Numbered from the stretch's first letter, positions 55,918-64,000 are shown. The stretch is DNA of 64,000 bases from Paraburkholderia tuberum STM678 (GCF_902833905.1 NZ_CADFGP010000011.1:62001-126000); one strand, 5' to 3'. The notes: generated from the sequence alone by a model not told the origin. A program made the numbers and translations.

Positions 55918-56829
55918 ATGCGTGATAAGAGAAGCATGTCCGTGCATGTCAGCGTGATCGCGGCCGCGTTGTGCGGCGCGGCGCTCGCGAGCGCCGCGGT
56001 CCGGGCGGACGGCCCCGCGCTGCCGAACAACGACGGCGCGGACGGCGTGCTCAGGGTGTGCGCGGACCCGAACAACATGCCGTTGTCGAACGACAAGGGC
56101 GAGGGCTACGAGAACCGCATCGCGGCCCAGATGGCGAGCGACTTCGGCTACAAGCTCGAATACACGTACTTTCCGCAGCGCATGGGCTTCGTGCGCCACA
56201 CGCTGCGCGAGAAGGAGGACGGCAGCGAGCGCTATCGGTGCGACCTGATCATCGGCGTGCCGAAGGGCTATGACATGACGTCGACGACGCAGCCGTATCT
56301 GCGCTCGACCTACGCAATGGTGCTGCCGAACCGCCCCGAGTTCGCGAGCATCAAGACGCCCGACGACCTGCTGAAGCTGCCGCCCGATCAACTGCACAAG
56401 CTGCGCTTCGGCATCTTTTCGCAAACCCCCGCGGTGGACTGGCTGCTCGGCCACAACCTGATCGACCAGGCGGTGTCGTACCAGGTGCAAAGCGGCGATC
56501 CGGCCGTGTACCCGGGCCAGATGATCGAACACGACCTGCGCGCGGGCAACGTCGACGTGGTGTTTCTGTGGGGGCCGATCGCTGGCTACTTCGCGAAGCG
56601 CGCCGGTGATTCGGTCAGACTCGTGCCGTTCCCGCCGGGGCCGGGCATCCGCTTCGACTACACGATTTCGATGGGCGTGCGCTACGGCGAGAAGGACTGG
56701 AAGGACAAGGTGGATCAATGGATCGGCGCGAATCACGACAAGATCGACAGCATCCTCGCGACCTACCAGGTGCCGATGCTCAAACCGGTCGACGCGCCGG
56801 CGGGCAAGCCTGGCGACGCGTCGCAATGA
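55918..56829 (+). CDS. xoxJ: Periplasmic binding-fold protein XoxJ
   Basis: This 303-residue exported protein has a signal peptide ending AAVRA and a type-2 solute-binding fold: LRVCADPNNMPLSNDKGEGYENRIA, YFPQRMGFVRHTL, CDLIIGVPKGYDMT, DVVFLWGPIAGYFAKR. XoxJ is required with XoxF and is thought to help activate it; it may bind apo-XoxF instead of a small solute. ATG 55918 has GGAGG six bases upstream. It overlaps the next gene by four bases. Confidence 0.92.
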   Translation: MRDKRSMSVHVSVIAAALCGAALASAAVRADGPALPNNDGADGVLRVCADPNNMPLSNDKGEGYENRIAAQMASDFGYKLEYTYFPQRMGFVRHTLREKEDGSERYRCDLIIGVPKGYDMTSTTQPYLRSTYAMVLPNRPEFASIKTPDDLLKLPPDQLHKLRFGIFSQTPAVDWLLGHNLIDQAVSYQVQSGDPAVYPGQMIEHDLRAGNVDVVFLWGPIAGYFAKRAGDSVRLVPFPPGPGIRFDYTISMGVRYGEKDWKDKVDQWIGANHDKIDSILATYQVPMLKPVDAPAGKPGDASQ

Positions 56830-57596
56830 CGCGCGCGGGCGGCGCCTGGCTGCGCGCGGCACGCGCCGCGCTGATGGGCACGCTGTGTGTGCTGTGCCTC
56901 GCGCCAGCCGCCGCGCGTGCGGCGAGTCCGGCGTCGGCGCCGGGCGGCGACGAGATCACGCCGGCCGAGCGGCTGATTTTTCTGACCGATCATCTGCACG
57001 GCGTCGCCGCGCAGACCGAACTCGACTACGCGCTGATCGATTCCGGGCAGCCGTCTCGCAGCGCCGATGTCGTCAAGGTGCTGGTGCTGAGCGAGAACAA
57101 CGCGAAAGGCGACGCACAGGTGTCCGACCATAGCGGCAGCGTGAACCTGCCGATCGGCGGCCTGCAGTGCAATCCGGCAATCATTTATTTTCTCGAACAC
57201 GACATCGCGGAGATGCAGGGTCTCACCGGCGGGCAGCGCCGCTATTTCCAGCAGCGTCTGCGTCTCGCGCTCGCCGCGGGGCCGCAGATCGAGAGCGTGC
57301 CGAGCGAGGTCGGCGGCAAGCCGGTCAGCGCGCGGCGCATCGTCGTGCGGCCTTATCTGAACGATCCGAACGCGGAGCGCTTCGCACAATACACGGGCAA
57401 GCGCTACACGTTCCTGCTCGCAGACGGCGTGCCGGGCCAGGTCGTGCAGATCCGCACCGACGTGCCGGGCCCCCACAACGACTTTGCGCATCCGGCGCAT
57501 ACGGAGTCGTTGAGCTTTCAATCGGCACTGAACAAGTTGCCGTCGGGCAAGGCGCCGGCGAAACCGTCATCGAATGCGCCGCGAGCGAGTCGCTGA
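56826..57596 (+). CDS. Exported protein of unknown function after xoxJ
   Basis: This 256-residue protein has a signal peptide ending AARAASP, no haem motif and one Cys in the mature part (LQCNPAIIYFLEHDI). Other segments are ERLIFLTDHLHGV and RRIVVRPYLNDPNAERFAQYTGKRY, then a basic, Pro/Ser-rich tail. I do not recognise the family. The ATGA overlap with xoxJ makes it the fourth gene of the xox operon and suggests a role in XoxF maturation or electron transfer. Confidence 0.75.
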   Translation: MTRAGGAWLRAARAALMGTLCVLCLAPAAARAASPASAPGGDEITPAERLIFLTDHLHGVAAQTELDYALIDSGQPSRSADVVKVLVLSENNAKGDAQVSDHSGSVNLPIGGLQCNPAIIYFLEHDIAEMQGLTGGQRRYFQQRLRLALAAGPQIESVPSEVGGKPVSARRIVVRPYLNDPNAERFAQYTGKRYTFLLADGVPGQVVQIRTDVPGPHNDFAHPAHTESLSFQSALNKLPSGKAPAKPSSNAPRASR

Positions 57597-57601
57597 ATCA
57601 A

Positions 57602-58606
57602 ATGCAGAACGCGAGTTTCGCGACGAACCGGGTCAAGCTGAATTTCGTTCGCACGCTGACCCTGCGGCAGTTGCAGATTTTCGTCGTCGCGAGCCGCTAT
57701 ACGAGTTTCGCGCGCGCGGCCGAGGAGCTGCATCTGACGCAGCCGGCGGTGTCGATGCAGATTCATCAGCTCGAAGAGGCGGTCGGCCTGCGGCTGTTCG
57801 AGCGCATCGCGCGCAAGCTCACGCTGACCGAAGCGGGCGAGGTGCTGACCCATCACGCGAGCCGCATTCTCGGCGAAATCAAGGACACCGAAGACGCGAT
57901 GATGTCGCTGAAGCAGGCCGACAGCGGCTCGATCAACGTGGGCATCGTCAGTTCGGCGACCTACTTCGCGCCGAAACTGCTGGCGATGTACTCGCATCTA
58001 TACCCGAAGGTCGACGTGCACTTCTCGGTCGGCAATCGCGACGCGTTGCTGCGTCTGTTGCAGGACAACGCGATCGATCTCGCGATCATGGGCCGCCCGC
58101 CGCCCGAACTCGATACGACGGCCGAGCCGCTCGCGAGTCATCCTCAGGTGGTGATCGCGCCGCTCGATCATCCGCTGTGCGGCGCGCGCCGCTTCGATCT
58201 GCAGGAGTTGCGCCGCGACACCTTCCTGCTGCGCGAGCCGGGCTCGGGTACGCGCATGGCCGCCGAGGCGATGTTCCGGCAGCATCTGTTCACACCCGCG
58301 AAAACCATCACGCTCGGCAGCAACGAAACGATCAAGCAGGCGGTGATGGCGGGCATGGGCGTGAGTCTGATCTCGCTGCATACGTTGCAGCTGGAGTTGC
58401 GCACCGGCGAGATCGCGCTGCTCGACGTGAACGGCACGCCGATCGAACGCGCGTGGCAGGTCGTGCATCTGCGCACGAAGCAGCTTTCGCCGACCAGCAT
58501 GATGTTCCGGCAGTTTCTGCTCGAGCATGCGGCGGTGCATCTGGAGCAGGAATATGCGCAGTTTGCCGGGGTGTTTGCGAAACCGCCGGTCGGCGCGCAG
58601 CGGTAG
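57602..58606 (+). CDS. LysR-family regulator, CbbR-like
   Basis: This 334-residue LysR regulator has an N-terminal HTH (LRQLQIFVVASRYTSFARAAEELHL, TQPAVSMQIHQLEEAVG) and an effector domain similar to CbbR (NVGIVSSATYFAPKLLAMYS, LAIMGRPPPELDT, GNETIKQAVMAGMGVS-like segment, PIERAWQVVH). CbbR normally lies divergent from cbbL; here it follows the xox genes by 5 bp, about 23 kb from cbbL. This would tie Calvin-cycle control to methanol oxidation. Another CbbR elsewhere cannot be excluded. Confidence 0.85.
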   Translation: MQNASFATNRVKLNFVRTLTLRQLQIFVVASRYTSFARAAEELHLTQPAVSMQIHQLEEAVGLRLFERIARKLTLTEAGEVLTHHASRILGEIKDTEDAMMSLKQADSGSINVGIVSSATYFAPKLLAMYSHLYPKVDVHFSVGNRDALLRLLQDNAIDLAIMGRPPPELDTTAEPLASHPQVVIAPLDHPLCGARRFDLQELRRDTFLLREPGSGTRMAAEAMFRQHLFTPAKTITLGSNETIKQAVMAGMGVSLISLHTLQLELRTGEIALLDVNGTPIERAWQVVHLRTKQLSPTSMMFRQFLLEHAAVHLEQEYAQFAGVFAKPPVGAQR

Positions 58607-58659
58607 CGTCATGCGCTTGTCGGCTTGCTGGTGAACGACGCGTCCCAGGCCGCGTCGAT

Positions 58660-58674
58660 GGCACAGTCTGTACC
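58660..58674. promoter_or_regulatory. Candidate activator site upstream of mxaR
   Basis: GGCACAGTCTGTACC is a near-palindrome with the same CACAG-N2-TGT core as the sites at 44334 and 53177. It is centred about 74 bp upstream of the mxaR -24 box. A second small palindrome, CTGTCGTGACAG, follows at 58678-58689. Confidence 0.5.
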
Positions 58675-58738
58675 CGGCTGTCGTGACAGGCTGCCAACTT
58701 TTCGCATTCGATTTAACTCCTGGGTCCCGTGCTCACGA

Positions 58739-58755
58739 TCGGCATAAACCATGCT
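58739..58755 (+). promoter_or_regulatory. Candidate sigma-54 promoter of the mxaR operon
   Basis: TCGGCATAAACCATGCTT has GG at 58741-58742 and GC at 58753-58754 with ten bases between. The CGGCAT part is shared with the xoxF and fhcB elements. The predicted start is about 78 bp before the mxaR ATG. Confidence 0.5.
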
Positions 58756-58843
58756 TGAACGGAAGGCTGGCGAGCCTTGAAGCGCGTCGACGTTCGAGCG
58801 TCGTGCAAATAAACGCCAGCCACCACGGAAGGGGAGCGCAGCG

Positions 58844-59866
58844 ATGGTTTCCGGCGAGCAGCTTCAGGACTGGCGTTCTCACGCCCAGCGGATCGAAAAC
58901 GAAGTCGCGAGAGTCGTCGTCGGTCAGCAGCAAACGCTGAGGCTCATCAACGTCGCGTTGTTCGCACGCGGCCACGTGCTGCTCGAAGGCGGCGTGGGGG
59001 TCGGCAAGACGACCGTGTTGCGGGCGTTCGCGCGCGTGGTCGGCGGCGATTTCGAGCGCGTCGAAGGGACGATCGATCTGATGCCGGGCGACCTCGTCTA
59101 TCACACCTATGTCGATGCCGACGGCAAGCCGCGCATCGAACCGGGCCCGCTGCTGCGCCACGGCGAGCAGCTGACCACCTTCTTCTTCAACGAGATCAAT
59201 CGCGCGCGTCCGCAGGTCCAATCGCTGCTGTTGCGCGCGATGGCCGAACGTTCCGTGTGGGCGTTCGACCGCGAGCACCGCTTTCCGCACATGACCGTAT
59301 ACGCCGACCGCAACAAGGTCGAGAAGGAAGAGACCTTCGAGCTCGCGTCGGCGGCGCGCGACCGCTTCCTGTTCGAGCTGAACATGCCGACGCCGACCGA
59401 CGAGGACGCGCGGCGCAGCCTCGTCTTCGACACGAGGTTCCATGACGTCGACGGCCTGCTCGCGCAACTGACAGCGTCGATCGTGCCGTGGGAACAGTTG
59501 AACCGGATCGGCGCGGCGATCCAGCAGGGCGTGCAGGCGAGCGAGACGATCGAGCGCTACGTGCACGACATCTGGCAGGCGACGGAAACGCCGGCGCGCT
59601 TCGGCATCGCGCTCGACGGCGTCGACATGGAGCAGCTGATTCTCGCGGGCGCAAGTCCGCGCGGCATGAGCGCGCTGCTGCGGGCCGCGCGCGTGGTCGC
59701 GTGGCTCGCGGGACGCACGCATCTGCTTCCGGAGGATATTCACGAAGTGCTGCTGCCGGCGCTGGGGCATCGCGTGTTCTTCACGCCGATCTACGAGCTG
59801 CGCCGCCAGGAGCTGGCCGAGGCGCTGATCGCGCGGATCGTCGCGAACGTCGCCGTGCCTCGCTGA
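58844..59866 (+). CDS. mxaR: MoxR-family AAA+ ATPase MxaR
   Basis: This 340-residue MoxR ATPase has LINVALFARGHVLLEGGVGVGKTT with Walker A GGVGVGKT, Walker B FFFNEINRARPQVQSLLLRAM and the sensor/Arg-finger SPRGMSALLRAARV. MoxR proteins work with VWA proteins to insert metal or mature partner complexes; MxaR is linked to methanol dehydrogenase. AAGGGGAG lies before the ATG. It starts mxaR-S-A-C-K-L. Confidence 0.92.
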   Translation: MVSGEQLQDWRSHAQRIENEVARVVVGQQQTLRLINVALFARGHVLLEGGVGVGKTTVLRAFARVVGGDFERVEGTIDLMPGDLVYHTYVDADGKPRIEPGPLLRHGEQLTTFFFNEINRARPQVQSLLLRAMAERSVWAFDREHRFPHMTVYADRNKVEKEETFELASAARDRFLFELNMPTPTDEDARRSLVFDTRFHDVDGLLAQLTASIVPWEQLNRIGAAIQQGVQASETIERYVHDIWQATETPARFGIALDGVDMEQLILAGASPRGMSALLRAARVVAWLAGRTHLLPEDIHEVLLPALGHRVFFTPIYELRRQELAEALIARIVANVAVPR

Positions 59867-59886
59867 CCGGCGGCGCGCGCACCACG

Positions 59887-60798
59887 ATGAACGACACCGC
59901 GGAATTCCACTACCGTCTGCCGATGCGCGCGGCCGGCGCGCGGCCCGGCTCACATCCGGGCTCGAGCTTCGGCTCGGGTCAGCAGTTCGCGATGCACGGC
60001 CGGTTGTTCGACTACCCGGACCCGCGCCGGCTCGATCTGCGCGCGAGCTTGCGCGCGGCGCGCGACGAGTGGCTCGTGCGCGTGCATTTGCAGCGCGTCG
60101 CGGTGCCGGTGTTCGTGATCGTCGACGTATCGGCGTCGATGCGGTTCGGCAGCCGCAAAACGAAGCTGGAGGTCGCCGCCGATTTCGTCGAAGCGCTCGG
60201 CCATAGCGCATTCCGGGTCGGCGACCGGCTCGGCATGCTGGCCTTCGATGGCGGCGAACGCGACGATCTGTTCATGCCGGCGCGCACGGGGCGGGGCACG
60301 GGCTCGCTGCTCGCGAGCATGCTGCGCGAACGCGCCGGTGAAACGGCTGATCGTCAGGCGAATGGTCAGGCAGAACGTCAGGCCGGACGTCTGGCCGGAC
60401 CCGCGGCCGTCGAAGGATTGCGGCGTTGCGCGATCCGTATCGCTGGACGCCAGGCGCTCGTGTTCGTCGTGTCCGATTTCCACTGGCCGCTCGCGCGACT
60501 GTCGTCGGTACTCGACATGCTGGTGCATGCGTGTGTGGTGCCGATGGTCGTGTGGGACGCGGCCGAGATCACGCCGCCGCAGCACGCCTCGCTGCTGGCC
60601 GTCAACGATGCGGAGTCCGGCGAGGAGCGTCGCGTGTGGCTTTCCCGCGATGTGCGCGAGCGCTGGCGCGAAGGCGTCGCGCGCCGTCGCGACGAACTCG
60701 CCGCGGGGTTCGGCGCGCGCGGCATCCGGCCGTTCTATGTCGAAGGCGCGTTCGATCCGGAAGCGATGTCGCGCTACTTTCTGGAGATGACGGTATGA
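59887..60798 (+). CDS. mxaS: MxaS-like DUF58 protein
   Basis: This 303-residue cytoplasmic protein has the DUF58/VWA-like MIDAS motif in FVIVDVSASMRFG, RDEWLVRVHLQR and LVFVVSDFHWPLARL. It also contains a degenerate Gln/Ala/Arg repeat (near codons at 60350-60410) that is probably a linker. It is the usual partner of the MoxR ATPase in methanol dehydrogenase maturation. It overlaps mxaA by four bases. Confidence 0.88.
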   Translation: MNDTAEFHYRLPMRAAGARPGSHPGSSFGSGQQFAMHGRLFDYPDPRRLDLRASLRAARDEWLVRVHLQRVAVPVFVIVDVSASMRFGSRKTKLEVAADFVEALGHSAFRVGDRLGMLAFDGGERDDLFMPARTGRGTGSLLASMLRERAGETADRQANGQAERQAGRLAGPAAVEGLRRCAIRIAGRQALVFVVSDFHWPLARLSSVLDMLVHACVVPMVVWDAAEITPPQHASLLAVNDAESGEERRVWLSRDVRERWREGVARRRDELAAGFGARGIRPFYVEGAFDPEAMSRYFLEMTV

Positions 60799-61718
60799 GC
60801 GCGCGCGGTGTGCGCGGTGGCGTCGCTCGTCGGGCGGCGCTGCTTATGCTGATCGCGTCGCTCTGCGGCGCCGCGAGCGCGACGGCCAGCGCCGCCGTGG
60901 CGACCGCGCTCGTTCAGGAGCCGCGCGCGTTCGGCTATGTGCTCGGCGATGTGCTGACGCAGCGCGTGCTGCTGGAGGCCAACGATCGGGACATCGGCGC
61001 GGTCACGCCGCCTTCGGTCGGACGCACGGGCGTGTGGCTCGAACGCCGGCCCGTGACGCTCGAAACCGATGCCAACGGCCGCAAGTGGATGGTGATCGCG
61101 TATCAGGTCGTCAACGCGCCGCAGACGCTCACGCAGATCACGTTGCCCGCGTTGACGTTGACGTCGGCGGCGGGCACGCAATTGCAGGTCGCCGAATGGC
61201 CGGCGAGCATCGGCCCGTTGACGCCGCAAACCGCGTTCGCCGCAGGGGATTTGCAGCCGCTGCGGCCCGATCGTCAGGCACCCATGCTGGGCACGGCCGG
61301 CTGGCGTCGGCAGATCGCGTGGGCGCTCGGCCTGCTGCTCGCGACCCTGCTCGCGTGGGCGAGCTGGTGGTGGGCGCGCAACCGACGCGAGGCGGCACGG
61401 CTGCCGTTCGCGCGTGCATGGCGGCAGATGCAGCGGCTGCCGCAGGCGCCCGCTGCTTCATCGAACGATGCGTGGGTCTGCCTGCATCGCGCACTGAACG
61501 AAACCGCCGGCCAGGTCGTGCATGCGGCTTCGCTATCCGCGTTGCTCGCGCGCGCGCCCTATCTGCAACCGCTGCGCGCGCAGCTCGAACGTTTCTATCT
61601 GGCGTCGTCCGAGCGCTTTTTCACACCGGCGCCGAAGGCCGTCGGGAATCCCGGCGAGCTGTCGTTGCACGCGCTGTGCCGTGCGTTGTATCGGGCGGAG
61701 AGGCGCCATCAGCGATGA
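60795..61718 (+). CDS. mxaA: MxaA-like maturation protein
   Basis: This 307-residue protein has a signal peptide, a periplasmic beta-rich domain (FGYVLGDVLTQRVLLEAND, VGRTGVWLERRPVTLE) and one membrane helix at about residues 172-192 (IAWALGLLLATLLAWASWWW), then a cytoplasmic domain (WVCLHRALNETAG, RFYLASSERFF). In methylotrophs MxaA is needed for metal insertion into methanol dehydrogenase. Overlaps both neighbours by four bases. Confidence 0.88.
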   Translation: MSARGVRGGVARRAALLMLIASLCGAASATASAAVATALVQEPRAFGYVLGDVLTQRVLLEANDRDIGAVTPPSVGRTGVWLERRPVTLETDANGRKWMVIAYQVVNAPQTLTQITLPALTLTSAAGTQLQVAEWPASIGPLTPQTAFAAGDLQPLRPDRQAPMLGTAGWRRQIAWALGLLLATLLAWASWWWARNRREAARLPFARAWRQMQRLPQAPAASSNDAWVCLHRALNETAGQVVHAASLSALLARAPYLQPLRAQLERFYLASSERFFTPAPKAVGNPGELSLHALCRALYRAERRHQR

Positions 61719-62701
61719 CCATGAGCCTCGATTTCGCCCTGCCGTGGATGCTGGTGCTGCTGCCGCTCGCCGCGCTGCCGCTGCTGCGGCGACGCAGCGA
61801 CACGCTGGTGTTTTCGAGCGTCGCGTGGCTGCCCGCCGACGATCTCGGGCGCGCGGCCGGCTGGCTCGTACGCGGCGGCGCGGCACTGGCTATCGCCGCG
61901 ATCGTCGTCGGGCTGGCGGGGCCGGGGCGCTCGCAGTTGCAGGTGCTGCGCACCGGCAGCGGCGCGCAGATCCTGATCCTGATGGACCGCAGTGCGAGCA
62001 TGGACGAGCCGATGGGCAGCAAGGGCGTCGAGGCGCCGCGCGGCGACTCCAAGAACCACGTGGCGCGCGCCGCGTTGACGCGCTTCGTCGAGCAGCGGCC
62101 CAACGACCGGCTCGCGTTCATGATGTTCGGCACCAACCCCGTGCTGGCGATGCCGTTCACGTACAACCATCGCGTAATCGAGGCCGCTGTCGCGGCGACG
62201 GCGATTGGCCGTGGCATGCCGGACACCGAGCTCGATCGCGGCATGCTCGCGGCGATCGCGCAGTTCGACGGGCGCCTGTCGTCGGGCCGCCGCGCGATCG
62301 TGCTCGTCTCCGATGGCGGCGCGTTGCTCGACGAAACGATGCAACGGCGCATCGAGGCGGGACTGCGACGCAACCGGATCGCCCTCTACTTCATCTACTT
62401 GCGCAGCAGCGTCTTCAGTCCCGATCTGAACGCGACGCAGCCCGTCAGCGGAACCTCGGCCGAAGCGCAGCTGCATCGCTTCTTTCTGACGCTCAGGACA
62501 CCGTATAGGCTGTTTCAGGCCGAAGACCCGAAGGCGATGATGGCGGCGATCGCGGAGATCAACCGGCAGCAGAACGCGACGACGACGTTCGTCGAGCATC
62601 TGCCTCGCCAGGACCTGAGTCTGTACTGTTTCGCGCTCGCGCTGTTCTGTTCGGCGCTGCTGGTGCTGCTGCACCAGTTGCAGGTCAGGAGCTGGGCATG
62701 A
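61715..62701 (+). CDS. mxaC: MxaC-like VWA-domain membrane protein
   Basis: This 328-residue protein has two N-terminal membrane helices (about residues 7-24 and 53-69), a VWA domain with MIDAS motif LMDRSASMDEP and VSDGGALL, and a C-terminal membrane helix (LYCFALALFCSALLVLLH). It matches MxaC. ATGA overlaps with mxaA and mxaK show tight coupling. Confidence 0.88.
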   Translation: MTMSLDFALPWMLVLLPLAALPLLRRRSDTLVFSSVAWLPADDLGRAAGWLVRGGAALAIAAIVVGLAGPGRSQLQVLRTGSGAQILILMDRSASMDEPMGSKGVEAPRGDSKNHVARAALTRFVEQRPNDRLAFMMFGTNPVLAMPFTYNHRVIEAAVAATAIGRGMPDTELDRGMLAAIAQFDGRLSSGRRAIVLVSDGGALLDETMQRRIEAGLRRNRIALYFIYLRSSVFSPDLNATQPVSGTSAEAQLHRFFLTLRTPYRLFQAEDPKAMMAAIAEINRQQNATTTFVEHLPRQDLSLYCFALALFCSALLVLLHQLQVRSWA

Positions 62702-63243
62702 AGCGCACGCTGATCCACACGCTGTTCGGCACCGTGGCGATCTGTTGCGCCGCGTGGGCCGGGTATGGCTTCGTTCGTCTGCAGCACGCGGAGCGCGTCG
62801 ATCAGGCCATTCTCGCGACGAACGCCGCTGCGCGCGACCAGCCTGCCGGCGACGACGCGCGCGAGGTCCAACTGGCCCGCGCGATAGCGCTGTCGAAAGC
62901 GGGCGCGTATGACGCAGCGGCGCGGCTCTATAACGGTCTGATCCCCGAGGGCAGCCCGCCTGACGAAGTCGGCCGCGCGGCGCTGTTCGATCTCGGCAAC
63001 CTGTACCTGCGCGAAGGCAGCGGCGAGACGGGGCAGACGGTCAGGTCTCTCGCGATGATCGGTGAGGCCAAGGCGCGCTACCGGCTCGCGCTGCGCGCGG
63101 CGCCCGACGATTGGGACGCGCGCTACAACCTCGAGCGCGCGCTGTGGCTTGCGCCGGAAACGCCGTCCGCGCTCGCCGGGCCCGATGTGAAAGAGCAGCA
63201 CAACGTCAAGCTGCGTGACCCGCAGAGCCAGGACTTGCCATGA
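62698..63243 (+). CDS. mxaK: MxaK-like TPR membrane protein
   Basis: This 181-residue protein has one N-terminal membrane helix (about residues 10-25) and then TPR-like helices (VQLARAIALSKAGAYDAAARLYNGL, RAALFDLGNLYLREG, ARYRLALRAAPDDWDARYNLERAL). It fits MxaK. It probably mediates protein contacts among the VWA proteins. It overlaps mxaL by four bases. Confidence 0.85.
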   Translation: MKRTLIHTLFGTVAICCAAWAGYGFVRLQHAERVDQAILATNAAARDQPAGDDAREVQLARAIALSKAGAYDAAARLYNGLIPEGSPPDEVGRAALFDLGNLYLREGSGETGQTVRSLAMIGEAKARYRLALRAAPDDWDARYNLERALWLAPETPSALAGPDVKEQHNVKLRDPQSQDLP

Positions 63244-64000
63244 GCGGCGTCTCGCGCGAGCGCGGCTTCGCCAGATGGCGTCACGCGTTGACGCCGCTCG
63301 CGCTCGTCGCATTGATTGCGGCGGTTGCGATGCCGGACGTCACCTTGCCGCGCAACACGTTTAACTACATCGTGACGTTCGATATCACGCAAAGCATGGA
63401 CGTCGAGGACGTGGTGCTCGACGGCGCTCCGGTCAGCCGGCTCAAATTCGCGCAGGCCGCGATGCGCGACGCGCTCGGGCGCTTGCCGTGCGGCTCGAAG
63501 GTCGGCTGGAGCGTGTTCACGGGGCAGCGGGTGTTGCTGCTGATGGCGCCGCTCGAAGTCTGTGGCAACTACGACGCGCTGCTGGTGTCGCTCGAGGGCA
63601 TCGACGGGCGCATGCGCTGGACCAACTGGAGCCGCATTGCCGAGGGCGGTGTGTATTCGGCCGTGCGGGTCGCGCAGGAGGTCGGCGGCGGCGCGGCCAT
63701 CGCGTTCGTCACCGATGGTCAGGAGGCGCCGCCGGTATCGGCGTCGCGCCCGCTGATGGAGGGCATCAATGCCGCGCGAATCAGGGGCTGGCTGATCGGC
63801 GTCGGCGGCGACCAGCCCGCGGCCATTCCGAAGACCGACGCCAACGGTAACCGGATCGGCTACTGGCAGGCCGACGACGTGATCCAGCTGCCGCCGACGC
63901 CAGGCTCCGGTGTCGAGGCGCAAACGCACGAGGAGTTGTCCGAATTGCGCGGCGAGTACCTTGCGTCGGTGGCGGGGCAGACTGGCCTCGACTACCGGCG
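63240..64000 (+). CDS. mxaL: MxaL-like VWA-domain protein, 3' truncated by the window edge
   Basis: The frame from ATG 63240 stays open to the right edge (253 codons). It shows a membrane helix at about residues 17-33, then a VWA domain with MIDAS-type FDITQSMDVED and IAFVTDGQEAPP. It matches MxaL, the periplasmic VWA protein of the methanol dehydrogenase maturation set. The C-terminus lies beyond the window. Confidence 0.88.
   Translation, partial: MSGVSRERGFARWRHALTPLALVALIAAVAMPDVTLPRNTFNYIVTFDITQSMDVEDVVLDGAPVSRLKFAQAAMRDALGRLPCGSKVGWSVFTGQRVLLLMAPLEVCGNYDALLVSLEGIDGRMRWTNWSRIAEGGVYSAVRVAQEVGGGAAIAFVTDGQEAPPVSASRPLMEGINAARIRGWLIGVGGDQPAAIPKTDANGNRIGYWQADDVIQLPPTPGSGVEAQTHEELSELRGEYLASVAGQTGLDYR

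Overview
The window is GC-rich, densely packed proteobacterial chromosome. Its gene content points to a methylotrophic, autotrophy-capable member of the Burkholderiaceae, most likely Paraburkholderia or a close relative. The evidence is a XoxF-type methanol dehydrogenase, a complete tetrahydromethanopterin (H4MPT) formaldehyde pathway with the archaeal-like DmrB reductase, a form IC RuBisCO operon, PQQ biosynthesis genes, and remains of a Burkholderia-style two-partner secretion gene with an extended signal peptide. The species assignment is inference from family knowledge; no search was run.

Layout. 1-6.2 kb: a di-heme cytochrome c (cut by the left edge), a periplasmic ankyrin protein, phosphoglycolate phosphatase and CbbY, a TonB-ExbB-ExbD energiser and a secreted YVTN beta-propeller protein. 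6.4-12.9 kb: an accessory island, partly AT-richer, with a PhyH-like dioxygenase, a CsgG/DUF4810/DUF799 lipoprotein operon, a TpsA-TpsB deletion fusion, a possible toxin-immunity pair, a secreted small protein and an insertion-sequence scrap. 13-17.1 kb: a TonB-dependent receptor divergent from a histidine kinase, and a LuxR-type response regulator. 17.1-27.0 kb: one long leftward unit, fhcB-A-D-C, cytochrome b561, alpha/beta hydrolase, pqqB-C-D-E and then the response regulator. 27.2-32.4 kb: methanofuran-type cofactor genes (HisA-like, MfnD-, MfnF-, MfnE-, MfnB-like, DUF447) and an isolated pqqA. 32.9-40.0 kb: the Calvin-cycle operon cbbL-S-X-F-P, a stub of cbbT, then cbbA and cbbE. 40.0-53.1 kb: H4MPT biosynthesis and use (DHPS-like protein, DmrB, FolB, Fae, a CitG-like protein, two ATP-grasp proteins, Mch, MtdB, beta-RFAP synthase, a PhhB-like dehydratase) and a sigma-54 activator. 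53.5-64 kb: xoxF-G-J, an unknown periplasmic gene, a CbbR-like LysR regulator, and mxaR-S-A-C-K-L (mxaL cut by the right edge).

How it works together. XoxF with PQQ oxidises methanol in the periplasm and passes electrons to XoxG. Fae condenses formaldehyde with H4MPT; MtdB, Mch and FhcABCD carry it to formate. CO2 is then fixed by the RuBisCO operon. PQQ and H4MPT/methanofuran cofactor genes are interleaved with the enzymes that need them. The TonB-dependent receptor and TonB/ExbBD may supply a metal, possibly a lanthanide (hypothesis).

The most interesting observation is regulatory. By eye, GG-N10-GC (-24/-12, sigma-54 type) elements lie upstream of xoxF, phhB, fhcB, pqqA and mxaR, and an AcoR-type sigma-54 activator is encoded in the middle of the locus. 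Three intergenic regions (before xoxF, before mxaR, and between the activator and folB) share a near-palindrome of the form GRCACAGNNTGTRCC. This suggests one sigma-54 regulon for lanthanide-type methanol oxidation, PQQ synthesis and formaldehyde oxidation. No tRNA, rRNA or CRISPR array was recognised.
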